Assembly: GCA_030426665.1 (NCBI GenBank)
Contig: JAUHYD010000008.1
Span: 124,001 to 188,000 of the forward strand
From: Bacteroidia bacterium
Lineage (GTDB): Bacteria; Bacteroidota; Bacteroidia; Chitinophagales; Chitinophagaceae
Reading direction: 5' to 3'
Length of the DNA stretch: 64,000 nt
Within the stretch, counting starts at the first letter, position 1, and each line of letters starts with the position of its first letter. Position numbers and translations under genes: made by a program. The notes below the pieces were generated by a model. It was not told the origin of the DNA. It made no database searches and saw only the letters and a program-made list of their open reading frames with translations. Shown piece by piece: positions 44,121 to 52,324 of the stretch.

Positions 44121-46088
44121 ATGAGAAAAGTAATCTTATCAGCAATTATTGCATTGTTTGCATTTGCCTCGTCGAATGCGCAAGTAATAATATCTCAAAA
44201 CTTCGATGCACCGACTACTATCCCGGCGCTACCTTCAACCTGGTCACAGTCATCTACCGGAACACCGGGATGGAAGTCATCGGTTATTGGTTCAATTAGT
44301 GCATGGGCTACTCAGTTCGGAGCTACAAGCCCTACTCACTCTTCTCAATTTGGCGTGGTAGACGATTGGAACGACTCTGTAACAAATAACTTGCATGACA
44401 CTTTAATGTCTCCAACATTCAGTTTGGTGGGAACTGTTTCAAGCTGGCTCAATTTTGACTACTACTTCTGGGGTGCCACAAGAACTTCTACCGGAAATTC
44501 CGAAGAAGCACGCGTAATCGGCTCTACCGACGGAGGGGTAACCTGGACTTCGTTAGGAACGCTTAACGGAACCGGCAATGTCTGGAAAACTGCTCACGTA
44601 GATTTGTCTTCCTTAGGTACCGGTGCTAGCGTAAAAATCGGCTTTGTCTATTCTGATGGCACAGACCACCTTATGGGACTTGCCGTAGATGACATAGAGG
44701 TAGTAAACCTCACTACAAGCTCAGCTAAAGTAACACAGCTGGGTTATAATAATGTAACAAACGGTATATCTGCAAATGGTGAGCCCGTTGCGTTCATGTT
44801 GGAAAACAGTGGCATGACCATAACTTCTTTTGACGCACAATTCTCCATCAACGGAGGTACACCTATCACACAAAGCTTTACAGGGGTAACTGTTGCTGCA
44901 TATTCTCAGCAAGCATTTTCTTTTACCTCTCCGATTGCCGGAGCTGTTGCCGGTACAAACACTATTAAGGTTGTTATCACAAACGTAAATACGGTAGCAA
45001 ATACAGATGTTGACTCTGCAAAGTCTTCTACCTTTACTCTTGCTTCTGCGACTACTCAGCGTCAGGGACTTATTGAAGAGTTCTCTTCGTCAACCTGTCC
45101 TCCATGTAGAGCACTAAACATGAATTACGATCCGTTGGCTTTGTCGTTGAATTTCAACGAATCAGGTACTGACATTAATATCATCAAGTATCAGATGAAC
45201 TGGCCTTCTCCGGGAAATGACAGGAGCTACAACAGTGATGGTGCTACTCGTCAGAGCTACTATGGTGTAACAGGTATTCCTGACCACTTCGTAAACGGAG
45301 CTAAAAGCACAGTATCAACCTCTCCGTTTTCTGCAGCAAATATGACTACTGAGGCAAACAATTCAAAGGCACTTAAGTCTTTTATCGACATGTCTGTGAC
45401 TTACACAGTTGATACAAATACTCATAAGCTTGGAGTAGTATTGGATGTAACGCCACACTTTACTAAAACAGGCAATTATCACGTATATATTGCACTTTTG
45501 GATAAGTACTATGAAAACACTACTAATACAACAGGACAGTTGAAGTATTATCACGCAATGCGCAAGATGCTTCCTAGTGCAAGCGGCCACGCAGTAACAT
45601 CATGGACTGATGGTGTAACAAAAACGTTCAATGATACTGACGTATCCTACACAAACGGTATTTGGGAAAACGGCGTATCAGAATACCCTGCTCAAGGAAG
45701 TTCAAAATTCTGGAACAACCCAATGACAGGTAGCGAAGTTGTTGCTTTCGTTGAGGAAGATGCTACAAAATCTATTATGCAGTCAATTGTGAGCATTCCC
45801 GGAGGATTTGTAAACGTTAGCACTTTAGCAAAAGTCGACAATATTTCTATTTACCCTAATCCTACAAGTGGAAAGTCAACGCTTTCATTCAATCTTATTC
45901 AAGATGGCAATGTACGTGTAACTGTAATGGATTATACTGGCAAACTTGTAAGTGAAGTAACAAACAAAACAATGAATGCCGGAGCACAAAACGTTACTAT
46001 CAATTCTGATAATATCGCACCAGGCAACTACATCGTTGTAATCTCTACTAAAGACGGAAATAAAGCAGAACGCCTTACTGTAAAATAA
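44121..46088 (+). CDS. Secreted adhesin-like/Omp28-type protein with T9SS sorting domain
   Basis: A secreted protein of 655 residues. The signal peptide (MRKVILSAIIALFAFASSNA) is followed by a choice-of-anchor J or cleaved-adhesin-like beta domain (about 25-205: WLNFDYYFWGA, DGGVTWTSLGTLN, GLAVDDIEVVN). A beta segment comes next (about 210-300). An Omp28/thioredoxin-type domain follows with a CPPC motif near residues 325-328 (FSSSTCPPCRALN) and TGIPDHFVNGAKS. The last 75 residues form the type A sorting domain: ISIYPNPTSGKST, VRVTVMDYTGKLVSE, IAPGNYIVVIS. The two-domain layout differs from the shorter Omp28 protein upstream, which lacks the first domain. It probably acts at the cell surface or outside. 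Partner unknown. Confidence 0.88.
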   Translation: MRKVILSAIIALFAFASSNAQVIISQNFDAPTTIPALPSTWSQSSTGTPGWKSSVIGSISAWATQFGATSPTHSSQFGVVDDWNDSVTNNLHDTLMSPTFSLVGTVSSWLNFDYYFWGATRTSTGNSEEARVIGSTDGGVTWTSLGTLNGTGNVWKTAHVDLSSLGTGASVKIGFVYSDGTDHLMGLAVDDIEVVNLTTSSAKVTQLGYNNVTNGISANGEPVAFMLENSGMTITSFDAQFSINGGTPITQSFTGVTVAAYSQQAFSFTSPIAGAVAGTNTIKVVITNVNTVANTDVDSAKSSTFTLASATTQRQGLIEEFSSSTCPPCRALNMNYDPLALSLNFNESGTDINIIKYQMNWPSPGNDRSYNSDGATRQSYYGVTGIPDHFVNGAKSTVSTSPFSAANMTTEANNSKALKSFIDMSVTYTVDTNTHKLGVVLDVTPHFTKTGNYHVYIALLDKYYENTTNTTGQLKYYHAMRKMLPSASGHAVTSWTDGVTKTFNDTDVSYTNGIWENGVSEYPAQGSSKFWNNPMTGSEVVAFVEEDATKSIMQSIVSIPGGFVNVSTLAKVDNISIYPNPTSGKSTLSFNLIQDGNVRVTVMDYTGKLVSEVTNKTMNAGAQNVTINSDNIAPGNYIVVISTKDGNKAERLTVK

Positions 46089-46110
46089 GTCGGGACACTA
46101 AGCTTCCATA

Positions 46111-46147
46111 AAAAAAAGCCGCTCAATATTGAGCGGCTTTTTTTTAT
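46111..46147 (+). terminator. Rho-independent terminator after the adhesin-like gene
   Basis: Near-perfect hairpin around GCCGCTCA / TGAGCGGC (46118-46125 with 46130-46137), flanked by A and T runs, ending in eight T. It lies 23 nt after the stop. Confidence 0.88.
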
Positions 46148-46213
46148 TCGCTATTTCAGGCGCAATATGATTGTTAAAATTGAAAATCACTTATGGAATA
46201 TTTTGTGGTAATC

Positions 46214-46221
46214 TATTTTTG
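46214..46221 (+). promoter_or_regulatory. Putative -7 box (TATTTTTG)
   Basis: A perfect TAnnTTTG lies 34 nt before the ATG at 46255. No TTG has a suitable spacing upstream, so the promoter is uncertain. Confidence 0.35.
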
Positions 46222-46254
46222 ACTTATCTTGCATATAAGAAATACTCTAGAAAT

Positions 46255-46995
46255 ATGAAAAAACTATTCTTTACACTTTCTATATTGTGCGGGTTGGCAG
46301 CAACGTCGCAACTCTATGCCCAATCATTTACGTGTGCGCACGATACCGTATTTATTACTACAACCGGTGATATCTCTGAAGAAAGGCATAACGACATTAC
46401 TATACCGGGCAGTGCGGACATCACCATTCAGTGGGAGGTAACCGCCACAGATTTCCCATCTTTGTGGGTTGATTCTACTGGTGTGTGTGATAATAATACT
46501 TGTATTTCTGCCGGTAGCTTGTGGGACGTAGGTACCAGTAGCGGTACACAATATGAAAGCATCTATCCTGCGAGTGCAGCTGGTGATTTCAAATTTATCA
46601 TCCGTATTGACCCTGCATCTCCGGATGCAACTCATTACATGACGATTCACCTGAAGAACAAATTCGGCATGACAACAGATGCACGTGATCAGGTATATGC
46701 GGTGACAAAAATAGCAAGTACCTCAGTAACGAACACCGTTAAGCAAGCAATCGATGTTTCTCTGTATCCTAACCCGTCAACAACCAACCTTAACGTTGTA
46801 TTCAACGCAGGTGCTGATGTAAAGAACATTGCTGTTTACAGTATCATCGGCAAGCAAATGAATATGTACAAAATTAGCGGAGGAGCTAACAGTGCAAGCA
46901 TTAATGTATCTAACCTACCTGCGGGCATCTACTTTGTTCGATTGATGGGTTCTCGTGGCGATGTAGTTGCTACGCGCAAGTTCACAAAGCAATAG
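46255..46995 (+). CDS. Small secreted protein with T9SS sorting domain
   Basis: A secreted protein of 246 residues from the ATG at 46255. It has a signal peptide (KKLFFTLSILCGLAATSQLYA) and an unassigned beta domain (about 24-160) with two Cys in VCDNNTCISAGSLWD. The type A sorting domain is in the last 80 residues: VSLYPNPSTTNLNVVF, IAVYSIIGKQM and LPAGIYFVRLM. The structured core begins FTCAHDTVFITTTGDI and is not recognised. The N-terminal extension to 46171 that an open frame would allow has no signal peptide. It has its own terminator. Surface or extracellular location is inferred. Confidence 0.8.
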   Translation: MKKLFFTLSILCGLAATSQLYAQSFTCAHDTVFITTTGDISEERHNDITIPGSADITIQWEVTATDFPSLWVDSTGVCDNNTCISAGSLWDVGTSSGTQYESIYPASAAGDFKFIIRIDPASPDATHYMTIHLKNKFGMTTDARDQVYAVTKIASTSVTNTVKQAIDVSLYPNPSTTNLNVVFNAGADVKNIAVYSIIGKQMNMYKISGGANSASINVSNLPAGIYFVRLMGSRGDVVATRKFTKQ

Positions 46996-47020
46996 TATAA
47001 CCGGACATAACTTTTTATAA

Positions 47021-47053
47021 TCCCCGCAACTACATGGTTGTGGGGATTTTTTT
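47021..47053 (+). terminator. Rho-independent terminator after the small T9SS gene
   Basis: TCCCCGCAAC / GTTGTGGGGA (47021-47030 with 47037-47046; one G-T wobble) with a 6-nt loop, followed by seven T. It lies 26 nt after the stop. Confidence 0.85.
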
Positions 47054-47109
47054 GTTTTCATAAATTTACATATACTCCCTCAGGCAGACACCCCTCAATC
47101 AAAATCAAA

Positions 47110-47616
47110 TTGCAATTTCCCTACACAATAAATTTATTCGGTAGTCCTATTCCGCTACATGGCGTTTTTGAGTTTGCCGGAATATTTTTAGCGTTCAGGT
47201 ATTATTTGTTTCTGAAGAAACGAAAGGGAGATACAATAGAGGCTCAAAACAGACTCTATATAGTGATTGCCGCAACATTGGGCGCAGTAGTAGGAGCGCG
47301 TGTCATCGGTGCAATGGAGGATATACCGACATGGCTTTCGTCACAATCATTCTGGTCATATTTCTATGGCAATAAGACGCTTGTTGGAGGCTTGGTTGGC
47401 GGACTTGCATCCGTTGAGTTGGTCAAGAAAATGATAGGTGAGCGTTGCAATACCGGGGACCTATTTGTTTACCCGCTCTTGTTAGGTATGATAGTAGGAA
47501 GAGTCGGGTGTTTTACTGCAGGAGTATACGAAGAAACATATGGACTACCCTCGTCGCTACCCTGGTCGTTAAACCTTGGAGATGGCATACTGCGACATCC
47601 GGTAACCCTCTATTAA
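47110..47616 (+). CDS. Lgt-like membrane protein, shortened at the C-terminus
   Basis: A protein of 168 residues from the TTG at 47110, the only plausible start. It is related to the Bacteroidota branch of prolipoprotein diacylglyceryl transferase (usual length about 235-270). Conserved stretches are FPYTINLFGSPIPLHGVFEF, GAVVGARVIGAMED, FYGNKTLVGGLVGG, GMIVGRVGCFTAGVYEETYG and LNLGDGILRHPVTLY. In full-length relatives the last one continues as a Glu (HPxxLYE) and about 65 more residues with two helices. Here the frame stops right after LY, so the C-terminal helices and conserved acidic residue are missing. If it were a true Lgt it would be inactive. A membrane-protein tail in another frame follows directly. 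Confidence 0.65.
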   Translation: MQFPYTINLFGSPIPLHGVFEFAGIFLAFRYYLFLKKRKGDTIEAQNRLYIVIAATLGAVVGARVIGAMEDIPTWLSSQSFWSYFYGNKTLVGGLVGGLASVELVKKMIGERCNTGDLFVYPLLLGMIVGRVGCFTAGVYEETYGLPSSLPWSLNLGDGILRHPVTLY

Positions 47617-47894
47617 TTATACTTGCGTTAGCTGCCGGCGTCATTACTGATGGTTCTTCTATACTTAACGGTACCGCTATCGGGGTTATGTTTTTCGAGT
47701 TTTCGGTGCTGAATATTCTCTTGGGTCTGATTATTCTACTATTGTCAACATCCCTTAAACATCTTAGAAACCTATCGCTTGCTATGCTTTTGTTTGGCTC
47801 CATCATGCTTATTTCCGGCTTTACGCTGTGCTCAACAACCCCCATTATTCGTGGGCCTCAAATACAAAACCCCACCCCTAACAAACAGGGGTGA
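47598..47894 (+). CDS. Hydrophobic ORF segment overlapping the Lgt-like gene end
   Basis: A frame without a clear start of its own overlaps the last 19 nt of the Lgt-like gene and continues to a TGA at 47892. It encodes three helices: NPLLIILALAAGVITDGSSI, SVLNILLGLIILLLS and LSLAMLLFGSIMLISGF. Codon choice resembles neighbouring genes. It may be the 3' end of another membrane protein brought next to the Lgt-like gene by a deletion, or a real gene with a rare start. I cannot name the family. Its stop lies inside a terminator hairpin. Confidence 0.35.
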   Translation, partial: SGNPLLIILALAAGVITDGSSILNGTAIGVMFFEFSVLNILLGLIILLLSTSLKHLRNLSLAMLLFGSIMLISGFTLCSTTPIIRGPQIQNPTPNKQG

Positions 47895-47900
47895 GGTTTT
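47866..47900. terminator. Bidirectional terminator between convergent genes
   Basis: AAAACCCCACCCCT / AGGGGTGAGGTTTT (47866-47879 with 47887-47900) forms a 14-bp stem with one mismatch. T-runs occur on both strands. It separates the plus-strand genes from the convergent repeat-like gene at 47921. Confidence 0.7.
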
Positions 47901-47920
47901 GTAAAGGTTGTTGCTAAATT

Positions 47921-48574
47921 CTATTTCTTTTCTTCTTGCTTCTCACACATCATCAGAAAATACTCGTTATTGCGGTTGCCCCAATAAGGATGGGCAATAT
48001 CGCTTCCATTTTCCTTCTCGAATAACACTTTTGCTTTATCGAAGTAAGGCTTTGCAGCTTTCGCGCCACCGCCAAAATTTTTCGGGGTGAAGTACTTACT
48101 GGTTCCCTGCAAATAATACATACGTGGGTTGTCCGGGTTATACTCTTTCGCACTCGACAGATTGTCGCTAAATATCTTACCATATTTCTGCCACCTGTTC
48201 ATAGGATCCACAGACATACGGCCGTTTGCAATCATTGCAGCCAGTACATAAGTCTCATCGTTATCCTTTGTCAGAATTGTTACTGCGTTGTCTTTCTCAT
48301 TTTCTGCTTCATCCAGATATGCGTCTTTCTTTGTAGCATCCTGCTCCATAAATGCCAATTGCGCCTTACTATAAGCTGCATAATAATGAGTCACCCACTC
48401 GCCGTCCCACTTTTTGGCTATTAGCGATAGCTTATTCGCGTTTGCCACTTTTGTGTTCATATCCCTTGTGGTATCAAACGCCAGAAACGTCGCTTCCAGT
48501 ACTTTCTTGTAGTCCTGTGCCATAGCACTCAGACCTGCAACAGCCAATGCTGCCGATAAAATCATTTTTTTCAT
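47921..48574 (-). CDS. Secreted helical protein (repeat-like), unknown function
   Basis: A protein of 217 residues from the ATG at 48574, with a signal peptide (MKKMILSAALAVAGLSAMA). The rest is helical and charged, with TPR-like character (WVTHYYAAYSKAQLAFMEQD, then YVLAAMIANGRMSVDPMNRW and FTPKNFGGGAKAAKPYFDKAKVLFEK). I do not know a named family, although similar proteins follow TonB-dependent receptor genes in this phylum. The upstream receptor gene ends 37 nt before its start, so it is likely in the same operon. A helper in substrate handling in the periplasm is possible but unproven. Confidence 0.7.
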   Translation of the reverse strand: MKKMILSAALAVAGLSAMAQDYKKVLEATFLAFDTTRDMNTKVANANKLSLIAKKWDGEWVTHYYAAYSKAQLAFMEQDATKKDAYLDEAENEKDNAVTILTKDNDETYVLAAMIANGRMSVDPMNRWQKYGKIFSDNLSSAKEYNPDNPRMYYLQGTSKYFTPKNFGGGAKAAKPYFDKAKVLFEKENGSDIAHPYWGNRNNEYFLMMCEKQEEKK

Positions 48575-48611
48575 TGTAGTTGTTTTTTTGTGTGTATAAT
48601 AATTTTTGTGT

Positions 48612-50846
48612 TTATAATTCATCCTTGCTAAATGCGGTCAACGACATGTTCACCCCCAAAAATATAGTGCGGTACAAAGCAGGAACAATCTGACTTTTTT
48701 CAATTGCACCGCTTGCATTTCTGCTGTACCTATAGCCGAACACATTTTTCCGATTGGTCACATTGTCTATGCTCACATAAAATACTGTGAACCACTTTCC
48801 GAAACTATGGAGGTAAGCAAATGAAAGCGCCAGCTTGTGATATTCAGGCGTGCGGTCCGACATAAATTGTGACGGAATGGTATTGTCATTCTGCGGATTG
48901 TAGTAGGGCCTGCCGGTTGCATAACTGTATGTAGCACTAATGTTGGTATTCAATTTATTTATCCAATACTTACCTACCAGATTCAGGTTATGATTGGCAA
49001 TAAACGGAGGCGTGGCTTCGCTAAGGTAATTGGCAAACTTTCTCTTTGTGTCTATGTAGCTGTACGATATCCAGTAGTCCATATTTTTCACCGACTTTTT
49101 ATCGCGCCAGAACAACTCTATCCCCTGCGCATACCCGGTACCGCCATTGGTGTATTTTGTACCGGAACCTATGTACCTGTAGCTATTCGGGTCGAACGAT
49201 GATGCCTGCTCCAGTACAAGGTTATCGTAGTTTTTGTAGTACCCTTCAAGTCGTAGCGTTCTGTTATCCTGACTCCACTGCCAATTGGCAATATAGTGCG
49301 TTGCCAATTGCATCTCCGGCTTCAGACCTGCCAGCAAATACATATCGGCAGCTTCCTGATAAAACATTCCCCCTGCTACTGACATCTGGCTATGAGTTCC
49401 GGTTTTGTAAGCCATCGATAGTCGCGGCGCCACATTGTCTGCGTCCAGCAGCGTACTGTGCTCAAAACGGATGCCGGGCTTAATTGCCAACCGGTTAACA
49501 GGTGTCCAGGTAAGTTCTGTATACGTACCTATCAAAACTTCATCGTACTGTTGCTTAAAAAATGTGTCTGTTCCCCGCGACTTCCCAAAGTTCTGAATGT
49601 CTGTTCCCACCATCAGGTTCAGCCGACTGGTAAAATAGTCTTTCCCCTCTACTCTGAACTGGTTCCGATAGTCTCTCTGATACATATCCAGATTACCAAA
49701 AACATTGTTTGTATTATTCTTGCTGAATGATGCCGCTGTGTACAACTGATACTTTGCTTTGAATAACTGCTTGTACGATATATTGCTGTAATAGTTACGG
49801 TCTTTAGTGGCGAAGTTAATAGTGTCTTCCAGACCACCCAGCGGATTGTAACCACTCGTATCTGTTGCAGACGGGTTGGGAATTGCCACACCGGTAGCAT
49901 TTGTTGTTGCATTCAGGCTTACCTTCAATATGCCGTTCTTGTTTGGCTTCCACACATATCTGATGTTGCCATTTCCTCCTTCCGGTACTTTATAAAAATT
50001 GAAGTTACTTTTTATCAGTCCGTAAAATGGTGCCAGATTGGTATACCCTCCGCCAGCATTGAGGCTGCTGTTTTTCCACCTTTTTACTCCCGATGCATAA
50101 GCACCGGCAAGGTTTGCACCGAGGTTAACCGTACTCTTGTCGGCAAGGTCAGTCGTGTTCAACTCCAGCACTCCGGAAAGCGCCTGACCGTAGCGCGCAC
50201 TATACCCCCCACTACTAAAAGAAACCCCCTGATACTGAAAAGCCCCGAACCTGCTGCGGGTAGCCACACCGGGCGCACCGCTAAAGAAGGCATTTTGTAC
50301 CACCATTTCGTCTACTATCACAGCAGCTTCACTCGCATCGCCACCTCTCACAAACAACCCATTATCCGGACCGGTCTGCTGCGTACCGGGTAATGTTTGC
50401 ATCGCCTTTACCACATCGGCACCGGCACCTGCCGTCGTAACAATGTCCAATGGCTTAAGTACTGTCTTTGACTTGTCGTTCGACGCTTCAAAAGCTCCGG
50501 CAGTTATCGTCACAACATCCATTTCTTTGGGCTTGCTCGTCTTAAGTACTATTTCTATGCCGCTTATATCACCAGTTATTACCAATGGAGCTCCGGCGGT
50601 GATGTGTGTAAGTTCCGATGCAACAATAGATTGATTTCCTTTCTCAGTAGTAACGAAACTGAACTGCCCCAGGCTATCAGAGGTACCTCCATCCAGCGTA
50701 TTGTCTAAGTATACATTTGCACCCTTAATCGGCTTTTTCTTTTCGTCAACCACTCTGCCGCTAATTTTGAATTGCCCCAACGCTGCAACGCTGCTTAATA
50801 AAAACGGAATACAAAAGGCAACAATAAAATATAAATTTCTCTTCAT
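48612..50846 (-). CDS. TonB-dependent outer-membrane receptor
   Basis: Outer-membrane transporter of 744 residues. Signal peptide (about 1-25, core YFIVAFCIPFLLSSVAALG), then a carboxypeptidase-regulatory-like domain (about 28-105, KISGRVVDEKKKPIKGANVYLD), a plug domain (about 110-240, VVKAMQTLPGTQQTGPDNGLFVRGGDASEAAVIVDEM), and a C-terminal beta-barrel (about 250-744). It lacks the SusD-type partner that usually follows polysaccharide receptors, so it is a lone receptor, possibly for a metal complex, vitamin or peptide. The start is the ATG at 50846 (MKRNLYF). The gene downstream is the secreted repeat-like protein. Confidence 0.9.
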   Translation of the reverse strand: MKRNLYFIVAFCIPFLLSSVAALGQFKISGRVVDEKKKPIKGANVYLDNTLDGGTSDSLGQFSFVTTEKGNQSIVASELTHITAGAPLVITGDISGIEIVLKTSKPKEMDVVTITAGAFEASNDKSKTVLKPLDIVTTAGAGADVVKAMQTLPGTQQTGPDNGLFVRGGDASEAAVIVDEMVVQNAFFSGAPGVATRSRFGAFQYQGVSFSSGGYSARYGQALSGVLELNTTDLADKSTVNLGANLAGAYASGVKRWKNSSLNAGGGYTNLAPFYGLIKSNFNFYKVPEGGNGNIRYVWKPNKNGILKVSLNATTNATGVAIPNPSATDTSGYNPLGGLEDTINFATKDRNYYSNISYKQLFKAKYQLYTAASFSKNNTNNVFGNLDMYQRDYRNQFRVEGKDYFTSRLNLMVGTDIQNFGKSRGTDTFFKQQYDEVLIGTYTELTWTPVNRLAIKPGIRFEHSTLLDADNVAPRLSMAYKTGTHSQMSVAGGMFYQEAADMYLLAGLKPEMQLATHYIANWQWSQDNRTLRLEGYYKNYDNLVLEQASSFDPNSYRYIGSGTKYTNGGTGYAQGIELFWRDKKSVKNMDYWISYSYIDTKRKFANYLSEATPPFIANHNLNLVGKYWINKLNTNISATYSYATGRPYYNPQNDNTIPSQFMSDRTPEYHKLALSFAYLHSFGKWFTVFYVSIDNVTNRKNVFGYRYSRNASGAIEKSQIVPALYRTIFLGVNMSLTAFSKDEL

Positions 50847-50954
50847 GGAATTACTCTTATGTGACAAAACTAAAAACAGTATTTATATATTCATTATCTC
50901 ATTCGGCAAAAGAAAGAGGGCAGTCGGTGAAGGGGTGATTTCAGGCGGTGAAAC

Positions 50955-50985
50955 AAAAAGCTCCTGCCATTATGATGACAGGAGC
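50955..50985 (-). terminator. Terminator after the DUF4476 gene (minus strand)
   Basis: GCTCCTG / CAGGAGC (50960-50966 with 50979-50985), with an inner CAT/ATG pairing, followed on the minus strand by five T. It lies 26 nt after the stop of the gene at 51012. Confidence 0.78.
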
Positions 50986-51011
50986 CTGCTTAATTTCATT
51001 TTTCGTATACC

Positions 51012-51983
51012 CTAGTGGCTACTGATATATTCGTTTAGCTCTGTACGGCTCGCATCGAATGTGAATACATTGCCAACCTTAAAGTAATTGCCCTTATCGG
51101 TAGTACGGTCATATGCCGCCTTTGCAAAATCCAATTTTGACTCTTCAAACGAAAACAATTTGCATATTTCTATTATTTGGTTAGTTGACATGCAATTAGC
51201 AGTAATGACGGTCTTTGCAGTAGACAGCTTCGTGTCTTCGAAGCTTGCGTTCGCAACGGTTCCTTTCGCAGAACGAAAGTCTCCGCTATTCATTGGGTAC
51301 CTGCAACCTCTATCACGACGACGGGATGGTGGTGCATCATTATAAACAGGTTCCCCGTATCCATCATCCATATTACCATAGCTGCTGCTGGTTGTCGTTG
51401 TTGTAGTAGTTTGGGTAACAGATGTGTTCATCGTGGGGTCACTGATATTTACATTCATGTTTACACCACCCATACCTACATTCATGTTCACTCCTCCGTT
51501 CCCCATTCCTCCATCGGTTGTTGTTACGGTTGTTTGCGTAACGGTGGTACCACCCACAGGAGATGGTGGTGGTGGTGGTGGCGGCGCAGGCTGACCATAA
51601 TGCATCACATACATATCGGGTGGTGCCACATAATCCGGTTGAACGGGTGTAGCAGAGAAATAGCGCATTTTCAATTCTCCCTTCCTGTTTGTTTTTATCT
51701 TATAAGTAATATCCGCAAATGCACTTGTTGTTGGGTCAATGGCTGGTACATTCTTAGATATTTCGGGCTTTGATTTGTCGTCAAATATAATTTTTACGGC
51801 ATACTGAGGTTGAGATAAACCATCAATCCGAACATTTGTTTGCGGAATATTATTCTGTCGTTGCCCGTTCAATATCAGATAAAACGCATACCCATCTTCC
51901 GAGAATATAGTCAGACTGCTTTGCGCCATTCCCAGAAATGGACAAAATATTGCGAGCATTAGTATCAACTTGTTGTATTTCAT
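51012..51983 (-). CDS. Secreted DUF4476 protein with Pro and Thr-rich linker
   Basis: A protein of 323 residues with a signal peptide (MKYNKLILMLAIFCPFLGMAQ). The N-terminal region (about 22-115) is a beta domain containing FSEDGYAFYLILNGQRQNNIPQTNVRIDG, seen with DUF4476 in other Bacteroidota proteins. The middle (about 128-220) is low complexity: a run of nine Pro, a Gly/Asn/Met-rich stretch (NMNVGMGGVNMNVN) and a Thr-rich run. DUF4476 itself is about 230-323 (DFRSAKGTVANASFEDTKLS, then LSTAKTVITANCMSTNQI and the final FTFDASRTELNEYIS). The domain has no known function. Disorder in the linker is likely. Single gene with its own terminator. Confidence 0.83.
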   Translation of the reverse strand: MKYNKLILMLAIFCPFLGMAQSSLTIFSEDGYAFYLILNGQRQNNIPQTNVRIDGLSQPQYAVKIIFDDKSKPEISKNVPAIDPTTSAFADITYKIKTNRKGELKMRYFSATPVQPDYVAPPDMYVMHYGQPAPPPPPPPSPVGGTTVTQTTVTTTDGGMGNGGVNMNVGMGGVNMNVNISDPTMNTSVTQTTTTTTTSSSYGNMDDGYGEPVYNDAPPSRRRDRGCRYPMNSGDFRSAKGTVANASFEDTKLSTAKTVITANCMSTNQIIEICKLFSFEESKLDFAKAAYDRTTDKGNYFKVGNVFTFDASRTELNEYISSH

Positions 51984-52324
51984 TTTTTGCTATTTTTCGC
52001 AAAAGTAATATTTTTTACAATAATAAATCATCACACGATGTTAAGAGAATCAGGATGCGATTACTCCACAGAGCCACCGGCAGGCAAATTAGCCGGACTC
52101 ATTGCGTATCCCGTCAGGGTATATTGTATTTCCCCGAAATAGCAAAGGAATATGTTCCTTTCTGCATATCTTTGCAACCCAAAACAGTAGCATATTTGTC
52201 TTGAATGTTCACATGTAACTGCGAGGCTTAAGCACCTGATATTGTGAATACTCCATCACTTTGCATAGTTGGGGGAAAAGATGCATACTACTTTCATTTA
52301 ATTAATACTTAAACCTTCCGGCAA
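51984..52324 (+). other. Intergenic stretch of 341 nt between divergent genes
   Basis: No convincing coding frame: an overlapping plus-strand frame of 88 codons starts inside the DUF4476 gene and has no family resemblance. A perfect TATCTTTG box followed by CAACCC lies at 52167-52174, and a tiny ORF (MFTCNCEA) begins at 52206. A long leader for the antiporter gene or a small RNA are possible. Confidence 0.4.
52167..52174 (+). promoter_or_regulatory. Putative -7 box (TATCTTTG) 150 nt before the antiporter
   Basis: A perfect TAnnTTTG directly followed by CAACCC, but with no TTG at 17-23 nt upstream. If it is the antiporter promoter, the leader is about 145 nt. Confidence 0.4.

Noticed and set aside
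51550-51590. GGT/GTG repeat suspected as a CRISPR or satellite
   Set aside because: It is the coding region for the poly-proline run of the DUF4476 protein.
51938-52204. An 88-codon frame across the DUF4476 start and the following gap
   Set aside because: It begins inside another gene on the opposite strand and has no signal, domain or sensible codon use.
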